Source: Solidesulfovibrio sp. (GTDB lineage Bacteria; Desulfobacterota; Desulfovibrionia; Desulfovibrionales; Desulfovibrionaceae). Taken from it: a DNA stretch of 64,000 bases. Under the pieces are notes generated by a model that was given only the letters and a program-made list of their open reading frames with translations, made no database searches and was not told where the DNA came from. Positions 51,217 to 62,181 of this stretch are shown here, one piece after another. The DNA is taken from the NCBI RefSeq assembly GCF_029978005.1, contig NZ_JARKOZ010000046.1:124001-188000 (forward strand), written 5' to 3'. Position numbers and translations under genes: made by a program. Position 1 is the first letter of the stretch. The number at the start of each line of letters is the position of its first letter.

Positions 51217-53628
51217 TCAGAAAAAGAGCGTGTCCCCCTGCTGCCACAACTGGGCCCAGCGGCCCGAGAGCTCGACGTCGAGCCGGACGTTTTTTCCCCG
51301 CAGCTGGGGCGGCACCACGAGTTCGTACTGGGCGCTGACGGGCGTCCAGCGGCCGGTGGCGTTTTCGAGGCCGAAAAGCAGGGTGCGCGGGCCCTGTTCG
51401 GGCACGGCCCAGACCCGCACCGAAGCGCCCTTGCCCAGGCGGGGGAAAAAGACCAGGCGGGGCCTGTCGAGGGTCACGTCGAGGCCGAGGACGCCCGGCC
51501 GGGCCGGGTCGGCCGCCAGCAGGCGGCTCCAGCCCTCCTGGCCCTCGCCGTCGCCTTCCGTGATGTTGTCGCGGGAAAGGACGTCGCGATGTTGGAGCAC
51601 CGTGGAGGCCTCCAGGAACCGTTCGTCCAGGTAGTTGTCCAGCATGCTGGCCGTAAGCCCTTTTTCCGCGGCGTCGGCGCAGGCGGCGTCGCCCTGGGGG
51701 CAGAAGAAGGCCTCCACGTCGCGCAGGCGCAGGGTCTCCAGGTTGCCGCCCTCGAGCGTCGGGGTCAGCGAGGCGCAGCGCAGCACGATTTCCAGGCGCA
51801 GCCGTTTCCAGGGCCTGTCCCGGCGAAGCTTCACCTGGCGCTGGTGCACGGCGTCGTCGCCGGCGGAAAGGGGAAAAACGGCGGCCGGCTCGTCGTCGAA
51901 GGCGGCCCTGGCCGCAAGCAGGTTCTCCCGGCCGCGGTTGTCGTAGACCACGTTGCAGAAGATGTCCTGGGGGGCTTGGGGAGCCTTGTTCTCGAAGTCG
52001 AAGGCGGCCACGGCGTCGCGGTCGTTGCGGGTGGGAACGAAGGCGGCGCTGCGGGCGTTCTGGTGGTGGCGCAGGCCGTCGAGAACGGCGGCGGTAGCGA
52101 AAAAGCCCGGGTAGGCCGCGGCCAGGCGCAGGCGGGCCGGCAGTGCCTCCAGGGGATGGGTCGGGGTGCGGGGCACGTCCAGGGTGTAGAGCATGGTCGT
52201 GTCCACGCGCGTGGCCCGCGCCCCGGGGCCGAACTCGCGTTTGAACTCCGCCTCGGACCGGGCCAGGTAGCCGTGGTGGGTGCTGGCCGCGTAGACCAGG
52301 CGGGCCGTGGCGTCCTCGGGCGTCAGGCGCTGGTCGTCCACGGGGTTGGGATGGGGCTTGCGGGAGAGATACCAGGAAACCGCGTTGCCGAAGAAGTCGT
52401 TGGAATAGGAAACCGCCGTGCCCGGCCCGGACAGGGCGGCCAGGACGTCGGCCGCCTGCTTGTAGTTGTTGCCGATCACCGGCACCTGGTAGCTGTGCAG
52501 GTCGTAGAAGTCCTTGCGGTGGGGCCCCAGAGCGTCGCCGACGGCCAGGGCCAGCACGCAGACCGTGACCAGGCCCGTCCTTGCGGCCAGCGGGGGGAGG
52601 GAGGCCGCCGCCCCGGCCATGGCCAGGCTGGCCAGAGGAGCCAGGAAGGCGAGGTGGCGGGAATAAAGCCCCGTGCTCCTGCCGAAAAGGAAGAGCAGCA
52701 GGACCGGCACGGCGGCCAGGGGCAGCAGGAAGCGCAGGGCCGGCCGGTCGCGCCGCCACAGCGCGAAAAAGCCGAGCAGGACGGCCGAAAGCCACAGCAG
52801 GCGCGGCACGGGGGCGTCGAAATAATAGAAAGCCCCGGCCACGGCCTGGCCCAGGGCCGTCAGGATGCGCGCCGGCACGTCGTTGTAGTCGAGGATCGTC
52901 TGGGGGGTGCGGCTGTGGCGCAAAAGCACCCAGTAGGCGATCGCGACGACGGCGGCCGCGCCGGCCAGGTACAGGCCCAGGGCGCGCAGGCGGCGACGGA
53001 CGGCCAGGCCCCCGGAACAGGCGAGCAGGCAGCAGGCTTCGGCGGCCATGAGGAAGAAGCTCAGGTAATGGGTGGCCGTCATGAGCAGGTTGGCGGCCAG
53101 AAGCAGCTGCAAGTCCCTGGCCCGGCCCTCCCGGGTCGCCCGCAGCAGGAAGCGCAGGGAGCACAAAAAGAAGAAAAGCCACAGGGCGTAGGGCCTGGCG
53201 ATGCGCGACAGCCACAGGTCCTGGGGCATGGCCAGCCACAAGGCCGCCGCCAGCGCGCCCGCGCCCCAGCCGAACAGGTCCCGGCCGAGCAGGGCCACGA
53301 GGACCAGGCAGCCGAGGCCGCACAGCGCCGAAGGCAGGCGCAGCAGGAAGTCCCCCTGCCCCAGGGCCATGACGCCCTTGAGCGCCAGGTAGTACAGGGG
53401 CGGATGCTCCTCCAGGGTGCGGGACAATTCGAGGATGTAAGGGAAGGGATAGCGCGCGTTGAGCGGCGAGGCCGCCTCGTCGAGCCACAACGAGGGGACG
53501 CCCAGGTTCCAGAAGATCAGGACCGCCCCCAGGCCGAGCACGAGCCAGAAGGCCGGCGGCGGCGCGGCGGCGGTGCGTTTGAAAGCGGGCACGGGGCTAT
53601 GCACGATTCCCATGAAATTGGTCCACAT
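51217..53628 (-). CDS. large GT-C (GT39/ArnT-like) membrane glycosyltransferase
   Basis: 803-residue protein. The first loop after the leading helix has SLWLDEAAS, the DE pair expected for the catalytic acid of GT39/ArnT-type enzymes, followed by EEHPPLYYLALKG. About ten hydrophobic segments span residues 25-360. The C-terminal 400 residues are soluble and mostly beta-rich, so probably periplasmic. It would use a polyprenyl-phosphate sugar. It is read on the same strand as the preceding glycosyltransferase. Confidence 0.8.
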   Translation of the reverse strand: MWTNFMGIVHSPVPAFKRTAAAPPPAFWLVLGLGAVLIFWNLGVPSLWLDEAASPLNARYPFPYILELSRTLEEHPPLYYLALKGVMALGQGDFLLRLPSALCGLGCLVLVALLGRDLFGWGAGALAAALWLAMPQDLWLSRIARPYALWLFFFLCSLRFLLRATREGRARDLQLLLAANLLMTATHYLSFFLMAAEACCLLACSGGLAVRRRLRALGLYLAGAAAVVAIAYWVLLRHSRTPQTILDYNDVPARILTALGQAVAGAFYYFDAPVPRLLWLSAVLLGFFALWRRDRPALRFLLPLAAVPVLLLFLFGRSTGLYSRHLAFLAPLASLAMAGAAASLPPLAARTGLVTVCVLALAVGDALGPHRKDFYDLHSYQVPVIGNNYKQAADVLAALSGPGTAVSYSNDFFGNAVSWYLSRKPHPNPVDDQRLTPEDATARLVYAASTHHGYLARSEAEFKREFGPGARATRVDTTMLYTLDVPRTPTHPLEALPARLRLAAAYPGFFATAAVLDGLRHHQNARSAAFVPTRNDRDAVAAFDFENKAPQAPQDIFCNVVYDNRGRENLLAARAAFDDEPAAVFPLSAGDDAVHQRQVKLRRDRPWKRLRLEIVLRCASLTPTLEGGNLETLRLRDVEAFFCPQGDAACADAAEKGLTASMLDNYLDERFLEASTVLQHRDVLSRDNITEGDGEGQEGWSRLLAADPARPGVLGLDVTLDRPRLVFFPRLGKGASVRVWAVPEQGPRTLLFGLENATGRWTPVSAQYELVVPPQLRGKNVRLDVELSGRWAQLWQQGDTLFF

Positions 53629-53740
53629 AGAGACGCTTGTGCGAGAATTGTCAAGGCTGTCGGCCAGTTGAGAACGAAAGTCATTGCGCGGCGGCCCTGG
53701 GGCCGTTGCCCCCGGTGCGGGCCTCGGCTACTCTTCGGCC

Positions 53741-54733
53741 ATGGAACGCCCCGGATTCACCTTCCTGGCCTGTCCCGACCCCGAAATCGTCCGGGAGCGC
53801 ATCGACCGCCTGATCGGCGAGGCCGGCGTGCCCTTCGAGAAAGTCGTGTTCTGGGGCGACGAGGAGCTCGGCCCGCCTTTCTGGAGCGCGCTGACCGTGG
53901 GGAGCCTTTTTTCGGGCAGCCGGGCCGTGGTGCTGCGCCGGGCCGAGGCCTGCCCGGCGGAATTGTGGCCCAAGCTCGCCTCGGCCCTGCGCGGGTTCAA
54001 CCCGGCGGTATGGCCGTTTTTCTGCCTGGAAGGCCCCTTCGATCGCAAGGGCCCCAAACTCCCCAAGGGCCTGGCCGAGCAGCCCTATTTCAAGGTGGCC
54101 GAGAAGCGGGGCTGGCTTTTCGTCTCGGCCGGGCTCTCCCCGCGCGACATGGGGCCGCTGCTCGCCGACTGGGCCGCCGGCCGGGGCCTCGATTTCGAGC
54201 CCGGCGCGGCCGAGCGCCTGGCCGCCGCGCTGCCGCTCGACCTGGCCCGGGCCGACAACGAGCTGGCCAGGCTGGAACTTTCCCTGGGCGATCGGACCAC
54301 GGTCACGGTGGCCGACGCGGCCGGCTTCGGCCGCCACGAGGAGCTCGACGGCTTCGCCTTCCTGGACGCCCTGGCCGGCGGGCGCGACCCGGCCGCGGTC
54401 TGGCGCGAGATCTTCGACAAGCAGCTGGCCGGCGAGGAGATGGTTTTTCCCCTCATCGGTCTTCTGCTCTACGAGGCCCGCACCATGTGGCGCATCGCCT
54501 CGGGCGACGACGGCGACGTGCGCCTGCCGCCGTCGATTCTCCAGAAAAAGCGGGCCATGGCCCGCCGCCTGGGCGCGTCCGGACTGGCCAGGCTGTTCGA
54601 GGCGGCCTTCGCCGCCGAGGCCGGGATCAAATCCGGCAGCCGCCGGACGGATCAGGCCATGGAATACCTGACGGCCGAGCTTTTTCGCGTTTTCGGCGGC
54701 CAAACGCGGGCGGGAGGCCGCTCTTCGCCATGA
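53741..54733 (+). CDS. holA: DNA polymerase III subunit delta
   Basis: 330-residue protein of the HolA family: FTFLACPDPEIVRERIDRL at the start, VLRRAEACPAELWPKL in the AAA-like domain, and LARADNELARLELSLGD, FLDALAGGRDP and ELFRVFGG typical of the helical collar. It loads the beta clamp. The ATG at 53741 is used since the upstream extension reads through poorly conserved sequence. It diverges from the GT-C gene across a 112-base spacer. Confidence 0.85.
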   Translation: MERPGFTFLACPDPEIVRERIDRLIGEAGVPFEKVVFWGDEELGPPFWSALTVGSLFSGSRAVVLRRAEACPAELWPKLASALRGFNPAVWPFFCLEGPFDRKGPKLPKGLAEQPYFKVAEKRGWLFVSAGLSPRDMGPLLADWAAGRGLDFEPGAAERLAAALPLDLARADNELARLELSLGDRTTVTVADAAGFGRHEELDGFAFLDALAGGRDPAAVWREIFDKQLAGEEMVFPLIGLLLYEARTMWRIASGDDGDVRLPPSILQKKRAMARRLGASGLARLFEAAFAAEAGIKSGSRRTDQAMEYLTAELFRVFGGQTRAGGRSSP

Positions 54734-54820
54734 ACGCCGCGTGTTTTAAGGCCATTTGTGCCGCTTTTCCCCGCAAACAACCGCCGTTTTCCGTCAAACG
54801 CCTTGCCCGGGCCGACAATC

Positions 54821-55507
54821 ATGCTTACTAAGAAAGAGCCGCCGCACTACCTTGGCCATCGACGCCGCCTCAAGGACCGCCTGATGGACAATCCCAGGGC
54901 TCTTGCGGACTATGAGGTGCTGGAACTGCTCCTGGGCTACGTCAACGTGCGCCGCGACAACAAGCCCCTGGCCAAAGAGCTGCTGCAACGCTTCGGCAGC
55001 CTGCGCGGGGCGCTGCTGGCCCGGGAGGAGGAGCTGCGGGGCGTGCCGGGGATCGGCCCGGGGGCCATGGAGTTCGTGACCTTGTGGCGCGAGGCCTGGG
55101 CCCGGTTCCACGAGCAGCCCGTGCGCGAGCGGGCGCTGCTCAATTCGCCGGAGATCGTGGCGGAGATGGCCCGGGCCAGGCTCGGGGCCAACGAGCGCGA
55201 GGAGTTCTGGATGGCGCTTGTGGACACGAAGAACAGGCTCATCGGCTGGGAGCAGGTGAGCCAGGGCACCATCGACCACGCCGTGATCTACCCCCGGGAG
55301 ATCATCAGCATCGCCATCCGCCACAAGGCCAGCGGCGTGATCCTCGTGCACAACCACCCGGCCGGCGACCCCCGGCCCTCCGCCGAGGACGCGGCCTTCA
55401 CCCGGCGCATCGCCAGCGCGGCCCGGGAGGTGGACGTGCGGGTGCTCGACCACCTGGTGGTGACGGCGGGCGGCTATTTCAGCTTTCAGGCGGAAGGCAT
55501 GTTGTAG
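54821..55507 (+). CDS. radC: RadC-family JAMM protein
   Basis: 228-residue protein. An N-terminal helix-hairpin-helix region (GVPGIGPGAMEF) precedes the MPN/JAMM domain with HNHPAGDPRPSAED, the two His and Asp that would bind zinc. FWMALVDTKNRLIGWEQVSQGT and IDHAVIYPREI are strongly conserved. The cellular role of RadC is unclear; DNA repair involvement is disputed. ATG at 54821. Confidence 0.92.
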   Translation: MLTKKEPPHYLGHRRRLKDRLMDNPRALADYEVLELLLGYVNVRRDNKPLAKELLQRFGSLRGALLAREEELRGVPGIGPGAMEFVTLWREAWARFHEQPVRERALLNSPEIVAEMARARLGANEREEFWMALVDTKNRLIGWEQVSQGTIDHAVIYPREIISIAIRHKASGVILVHNHPAGDPRPSAEDAAFTRRIASAAREVDVRVLDHLVVTAGGYFSFQAEGML

Positions 55508-55524
55508 CGCAAGGAGGGATTCCC

Positions 55525-55797
55525 ATGACGCCGAGTCTGCATGCCACGGTTTCGGGCAAGGTCCAGGGCGTGTACTTCCGGGCCTGGGTCTTCGATCAGG
55601 CCAAGAGCCTGGGGCTGGCCGGCTGGGTGCGCAACCTGGCCGACGGCAAGGTGGAAGTGCTGGCCCAGGGCGACCCCCGGGGCCTGGACGCCCTCAAGGA
55701 ACGCCTGCCCCAGGGCTCGCCCCTTTCCCGGGTGGAGTCCGTCCAGGCGGCCCTGATCGAGTACGAAAAGGCGTATCGGGATTTCCAGATACGTTGA
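55525..55797 (+). CDS. acyP: acylphosphatase
   Basis: 90-residue protein with the two signatures VSGKVQGVYFRAWVFDQAKSLGLAGWVRN and the conserved Arg (in GVYFRA) and Asn (GWVRN) catalytic residues. It hydrolyses acyl phosphates. AAGGAGG lies 5 bases before the ATG, and the gene follows radC by 17 bases. Confidence 0.93.
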   Translation: MTPSLHATVSGKVQGVYFRAWVFDQAKSLGLAGWVRNLADGKVEVLAQGDPRGLDALKERLPQGSPLSRVESVQAALIEYEKAYRDFQIR

Positions 55798-55929
55798 GAA
55801 CGCGCCCGGCCGCGTTTTCGGCCAAAGGAAGCAACGCGCCCGTGCCGCCGGAAGTGCCGGCCGCGCGGGCGATCCATCATAACGCGACGGCCCTTCCGCC
55901 CAGGCGGGAGGCGCGAGGAGCAAGCGGTA

Positions 55930-58413
<2,484 letters not shown>

Positions 58414-58432
58414 GAGGACTGAAAAGGATTGC

Positions 58433-58467
58433 AAAAAAGGCCGGAACGCTGGTTCCGGCCTTTTTTT
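58433..58467 (+). terminator. rho-independent terminator after lon
   Basis: AAAAAAGGCCGGAAC (58433-58447) pairs with GTTCCGGCCTTTTTT (58452-58466) around GCTG, followed by a T. The stem plus U-run ends the lon transcript and separates it from nrdJ. Confidence 0.92.
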
Positions 58468-58685
58468 CGGCGCTTCCGGCCACGCGTCGCGACCATGGCC
58501 TGTGGCGTCCCGGCCTCGACGGTGGTTCCCTTTCCGGGCGGGCTGGTGTAGGTTCCCATTCTGTTGGGGACCGTCTGCTTCCGGACAAGCTGTTGTTGGA
58601 ACAGGCTGGAATAGCTTGTGAAATTTTAAGCCGCATCCGCGGCCGCCCTTTTTTTGCGACACCGAAACCGTAGGAACGCCCGCCC
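58468..58685 (+). other. leader/promoter region of nrdJ
   Basis: 218 bases with no gene. A short stem GCCGC-ATCC-GCGGC followed by CGCCCTTTTTTTG (58630-58655) sits just before nrdJ and could act as an attenuator. No cobalamin-riboswitch B12 box and no NrdR box was recognised. Confidence 0.4.
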
Positions 58686-60917
58686 ATGACAACCCTGCCC
58701 ATGCCCGCCGATCTGCCCGAAGCCGAAGTCAACGCCAACGCCCAGGTGGTCCTGACCAAGCGCTATCTGCAAAAGGACCCGGACGGCGCGCCCGTCGAGG
58801 ACGTGCGCGGGCTTTTCTGGCGCGTGGCCTCGGCCATCGCCGCCGAGGAGGCCAAGTACGACAAGTCTCCCTACGCCCCGGACGTCCTGGCCCGGGCGTT
58901 TTACGACCTCATGACGGGCATGCGCTTTTTGCCCAACTCCCCCACCCTCATGAACGCCGGCGCGCCGCTGGGGCAGTTGGCCGCCTGCTTCGTGCTGCCG
59001 GTCGGCGATTCCATGGAGGAGATCTTCGACGCCGTGAAGTTCGCGGCGCTCATCCACAAGTCCGGCGGCGGCACGGGCTTTTCCTTCTCCCGGCTGCGGC
59101 CCAAAAAAAGCCGCGTGGGCTCCACCGGCGGCGTGGCCTCGGGGCCGGTGTCCTTCATGCGGATCTTCAACACCGCGACCGAACAGGTCAAACAGGGCGG
59201 CACCAGGCGCGGGGCCAACATGGGCATCCTGCGGGTGGACCACCCCGACATCCTGGAATTCATCACCTGCAAGGAACGCGAGAACGAACTCCAGAACTTC
59301 AACATCTCCGTGGCCCTGACCGAGCGCTTCATGCAGGCCGTGGAAAAGGCCGAGGACTACGACCTGGTCGATCCCCGCGACGGCAAGGTCGTGGGCAGGC
59401 AGAGCGCGGCCGAGGTGTTCGATCTCCTGGTCAGGAAGGCCTGGGAATCCGGCGATCCGGGCATCGTCTTCATCGACCGCATCAACCGCGACAACCCCAC
59501 CCCGGCGCTGGGGGCCATCGAGTCCACCAACCCTTGCGGCGAACAGCCGCTTCTGCCCTACGAGGCCTGCAACCTGGGCTCCATCAACCTCTCGGTCTTT
59601 TACGACCCGCAGGCCCCGGACGGCATCGACTGGAAGGGGCTGGCCGAAACCGTGCACCTGGCCGTGCGCTTTCTCGACAACGTCATCGACGCCTCGCAGT
59701 ACCCCCTGGACCAGATCACGGAGATGGTCCACGCCAACCGCAAGATCGGCCTGGGCATCATGGGCTTCGCCGACCTGCTCTTTCTCCTGCGCGTCCCCTA
59801 CGACGGCACCGAGGCCCTGAGTCTGGCCGAAAAGCTCATGGAGACGATCCAGGCCGAGGCCCGCTCCGCCTCCAAGACCCTGGCCGCCGAGCGCGGCCCC
59901 TTCCCGGCCTACGCCGACTCGGTCTTCGGCAAGCGCAACCTCGGCCCCTACCGCAACGCCACCACCACCACCATCGCCCCGACGGGCACGCTCTCCATCA
60001 TCGCCGGCTGCTCGTCCGGCATCGAGCCGCTTTTCGCCCTGGCTTTTTCCCGCAACGTCATGGACGGCGAAAAGCTCGTGGAGGCCAACCCCCATTTCGT
60101 GGCGGCCATGCAGCAGGCCGGGGCCTACTCCGAAAGCCTCATGGAGGAGGTCACGCGCAAGGGCACCATCGCCCACATCGGCATGCTGCCCGAGGAGCTG
60201 CGCGAGGTCTTCGTCACGGCCATGGACATCGAGCCGGTCTGGCACCTCAAGATGCAGGCCGCCTTCCAGAAGTACACGGACAACGCCGTGTCCAAGACCG
60301 TGAATCTGCCGGGCGCCGCCACCAAGGAGGACATCCGGGAGATCTACTGGCTGGCCTACGAACTGGGCTGCAAGGGCGTGACCGTCTACCGCGACGGCTG
60401 CAAGTCGAACCAGGTGCTGTGCACGGGCGACGGCGCGCCGGCCGACCCGGCCAAGCCGCAAAGCAAGGTGCGCGTGCGGCCGGACATCGTTTTCGGCTTC
60501 ACCCAGAAGGTCAAGACGGGCCTGGGCGAGCTCTACCTCACGGTCAACGAGGTGGACGGCAAGCCCTTCGAGGTCTTCGCCACCATCGGCAAGTCGGGCC
60601 GCTCGGTGACGGCCAAGGCCGAGGCCATCGGCCGGCTGGTGTCGCTGGCCCTGCGCTCGGGCGTGAACGTGGCCGACATCGTGGGCCAGCTCAAGGGCAT
60701 CGGCGGCGAGAACCCCGTCTTCCAGAAAAAGGGCCTGCTGCTTTCCATCCCGGACGCCGTGTCCTGGGTGCTGGAGAACCGCTACCTGCAGGGCCGCAAG
60801 GTCCACGACGACACCGGCAACCTGGGCCAGCCCCAGTGCCCGGACTGCGGCGGCGAGCTGACCTTCGAGGAAGGCTGCCACGTGTGCAAGGGCTGCGGCT
60901 ACACCAAGTGCGGCTGA
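58686..60917 (+). CDS. nrdJ: vitamin B12-dependent (class II) ribonucleotide reductase
   Basis: 743-residue protein. RFLPNSPTLMNAG and ACFVLPVGDSMEEIF open the catalytic barrel; STNPCGEQPLLPYEACNLGSINL holds the active-site Cys and Glu, and TTTTIAPTGTLSIIAG is the second loop. The C-terminus has DUF-type sequence and ends in a zinc ribbon (CPDCGG...CHVCKGCGYTKC). It reduces ribonucleotides using adenosylcobalamin and does not need oxygen. Complements the class III enzyme encoded 14 kb to the left. Confidence 0.95.
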   Translation: MTTLPMPADLPEAEVNANAQVVLTKRYLQKDPDGAPVEDVRGLFWRVASAIAAEEAKYDKSPYAPDVLARAFYDLMTGMRFLPNSPTLMNAGAPLGQLAACFVLPVGDSMEEIFDAVKFAALIHKSGGGTGFSFSRLRPKKSRVGSTGGVASGPVSFMRIFNTATEQVKQGGTRRGANMGILRVDHPDILEFITCKERENELQNFNISVALTERFMQAVEKAEDYDLVDPRDGKVVGRQSAAEVFDLLVRKAWESGDPGIVFIDRINRDNPTPALGAIESTNPCGEQPLLPYEACNLGSINLSVFYDPQAPDGIDWKGLAETVHLAVRFLDNVIDASQYPLDQITEMVHANRKIGLGIMGFADLLFLLRVPYDGTEALSLAEKLMETIQAEARSASKTLAAERGPFPAYADSVFGKRNLGPYRNATTTTIAPTGTLSIIAGCSSGIEPLFALAFSRNVMDGEKLVEANPHFVAAMQQAGAYSESLMEEVTRKGTIAHIGMLPEELREVFVTAMDIEPVWHLKMQAAFQKYTDNAVSKTVNLPGAATKEDIREIYWLAYELGCKGVTVYRDGCKSNQVLCTGDGAPADPAKPQSKVRVRPDIVFGFTQKVKTGLGELYLTVNEVDGKPFEVFATIGKSGRSVTAKAEAIGRLVSLALRSGVNVADIVGQLKGIGGENPVFQKKGLLLSIPDAVSWVLENRYLQGRKVHDDTGNLGQPQCPDCGGELTFEEGCHVCKGCGYTKCG

Positions 60918-60972
60918 GGCCGCCGGCGCTCGCGGGCGTTATGGGCCGTTCCGCCGTCGGCGGCGGGGCGGC

Positions 60973-61170
60973 TCAGTCCATTTCGATGCAATCGTGGGGA
61001 CAGAAGGCCATGGCCCGTTCGATGGCCTCGGCCGGGGCCTCGGGCAGGAGAAGGACGGGTTTCTCCGAGACCGCGTCCATGGCGAAAAGCTCCGGAAGCA
61101 AGCTGGCGCAGGCGCCGCAGCCGTTGCAGCAGACGAGGTTGACGCTGTAGCCGTGCAGGGTCGTCTCCAT
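60973..61170 (-). CDS. single-cluster [4Fe-4S] ferredoxin
   Basis: 65-residue ferredoxin with C15-x2-C18-x2-C21 and a distant C57-P in FCPHDCIEMD, the pattern for one 4Fe-4S cluster. Typical Desulfovibrio small ferredoxins share this size. The ATG at 61170 has a GAGAC-type weak ribosome site. It stands alone and is convergent with nrdJ. Cytoplasmic electron carrier. Confidence 0.86.
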   Translation of the reverse strand: METTLHGYSVNLVCCNGCGACASLLPELFAMDAVSEKPVLLLPEAPAEAIERAMAFCPHDCIEMD

Positions 61171-61259
61171 GCGGGGTCCTTGGTTTCTTCGGTGGCGGTC
61201 GGGCCTCTTTCCATCTATGCTCGGTCCCTGGCTTGTCAACGCCGGAGCTGACTTCGAGC

Positions 61260-61586
61260 ATGCGCTGCACCAAATGCGGGGCCGAGAGCCCCGACGAGAC
61301 CCGTTTCTGCCCGGTGTGCGGGCACAAGCTGCAATCCGGCCGCCAGGGCGGCGACGGTGATGACGAGGCCGGCGAGGCGGGCACGGGGAAAAAAGAAGGC
61401 CCACGGCTGCTGGATTTCCAGGGCTGGACCAAGCCGGGACGAGGCCTTGGTCCCTATGTCGAGGCCAGCCTCCTGGCCGTGGTCCTGGCCGGCACGGTCG
61501 TCGCCTGCCAGTACGCCGAGGCGCTTTGGCCGCTGTACCCGGCCGTGGCCGTGTGTGCCCTGGTTCTTTTGCTGCGCCGCCTGTAG
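61260..61586 (+). CDS. zinc-ribbon membrane protein of unknown function
   Basis: 108 residues. An N-terminal zinc ribbon (C3-x2-C6 and C17-x2-C20, MRCTKCGAES...FCPVCGHKL) is followed by a charged linker (about 25-50) and two hydrophobic stretches (SLLAVVLAGTVVACQY and AVAVCALVLLL). Such zinc-ribbon membrane proteins are common but unassigned. ATG at 61260; a longer TTG start at 61233 is less likely. Confidence 0.7.
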   Translation: MRCTKCGAESPDETRFCPVCGHKLQSGRQGGDGDDEAGEAGTGKKEGPRLLDFQGWTKPGRGLGPYVEASLLAVVLAGTVVACQYAEALWPLYPAVAVCALVLLLRRL

Positions 61587-61598
61587 GCGGCGCGCCGG

Positions 61599-61991
61599 CT
61601 ATTGCTGGCTGCCGCAGCAGCGGGCCGAGGTGAACTTCGAACAGGTCAGGGGGTCCACCAGCACGTTGACGCAGCCGCCGTTGTAGTCCTTGACGATGCG
61701 CCCGGCCGGCATGCGGCCTTCCCAGGCCCGGCTGGTGAAGACGGCCCGGTCGGCATTGAGCTGCACGTAGAATTCCACGTGGCCCTTGGCGAAGAAGCTG
61801 TTGAACACGTAGACGCCGTCGCGCACGCCCACGAAGCTGTACTTGTCCGGCTCCTTGCAGGTGAGGATGGCCAGGGCGCGTTTGAAGGCGCAGACCATGA
61901 CGGCCTGCTCGTCGAAGGCGGCGGCCGGGCGCGCCAGCGCCGGCAGGCCCGCCAGGGCGAGCGTCAGGACAACCATCGCCAGCCGTTTCAT
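61599..61991 (-). CDS. small exported protein of unknown function
   Basis: 130 residues with a signal peptide (MKRLAMVVLTLALAGLPALA, cut near AAA). Conserved Cys are scattered (about 5), including CVNVLV and SARCCGSQQ near the end, so disulfides in the periplasm are possible. No family was recognised. The gene overlaps nothing and is convergent with the zinc-ribbon gene at a 12-base spacing. Confidence 0.7.
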   Translation of the reverse strand: MKRLAMVVLTLALAGLPALARPAAAFDEQAVMVCAFKRALAILTCKEPDKYSFVGVRDGVYVFNSFFAKGHVEFYVQLNADRAVFTSRAWEGRMPAGRIVKDYNGGCVNVLVDPLTCSKFTSARCCGSQQ

Positions 61992-62129
61992 GCTCTCCTC
62001 CCCGGCGGCCCGGGCCGCCGTTTCCGCCTCATCGTCCCTTGGGCGCGTTCCTTTAGCCTGCTCGGATCACGAGAGGCCCCACTCTTTCATGCAACGCCGG
62101 CTCGGGCAAGAGGCGGCCGCCAAAAAGGA
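61992..62129. other. short gene-free region
   Basis: 138 bases between the exported protein start and the carbamoyltransferase terminator. It should hold the promoter of the minus-strand exported-protein gene; no clear promoter was identified. No gene is supported. Confidence 0.4.
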
Positions 62130-62154
62130 AACGCCGCCCCCAAGGGGCGGCGTT
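62130..62154 (-). terminator. rho-independent terminator of the carbamoyltransferase gene
   Basis: On the minus strand AACGCCGCCCC (62154-62144) pairs with GGGGCGGCGTT (62140-62130), with a 3-base loop, followed by TCCTTTTTGG. It lies 28 bases after the carbamoyltransferase stop (62182). Confidence 0.85.
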
Positions 62155-62181
62155 TTCGGAAGCGGTCGCGATGCCGGCGGG

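Noticed and set aside
49999-54831. Very long plus-strand open frame of about 1600 codons over the glycosyltransferase genes
   Set aside because: Low-complexity Gly/Arg/Ala/Val/Glu translation typical of an antisense frame in GC-rich DNA. The minus strand gives recognisable proteins, and it also covers the riboswitch.
58468-58685. Cobalamin riboswitch before nrdJ
   Set aside because: No B12 box or conserved core could be recognised by eye.
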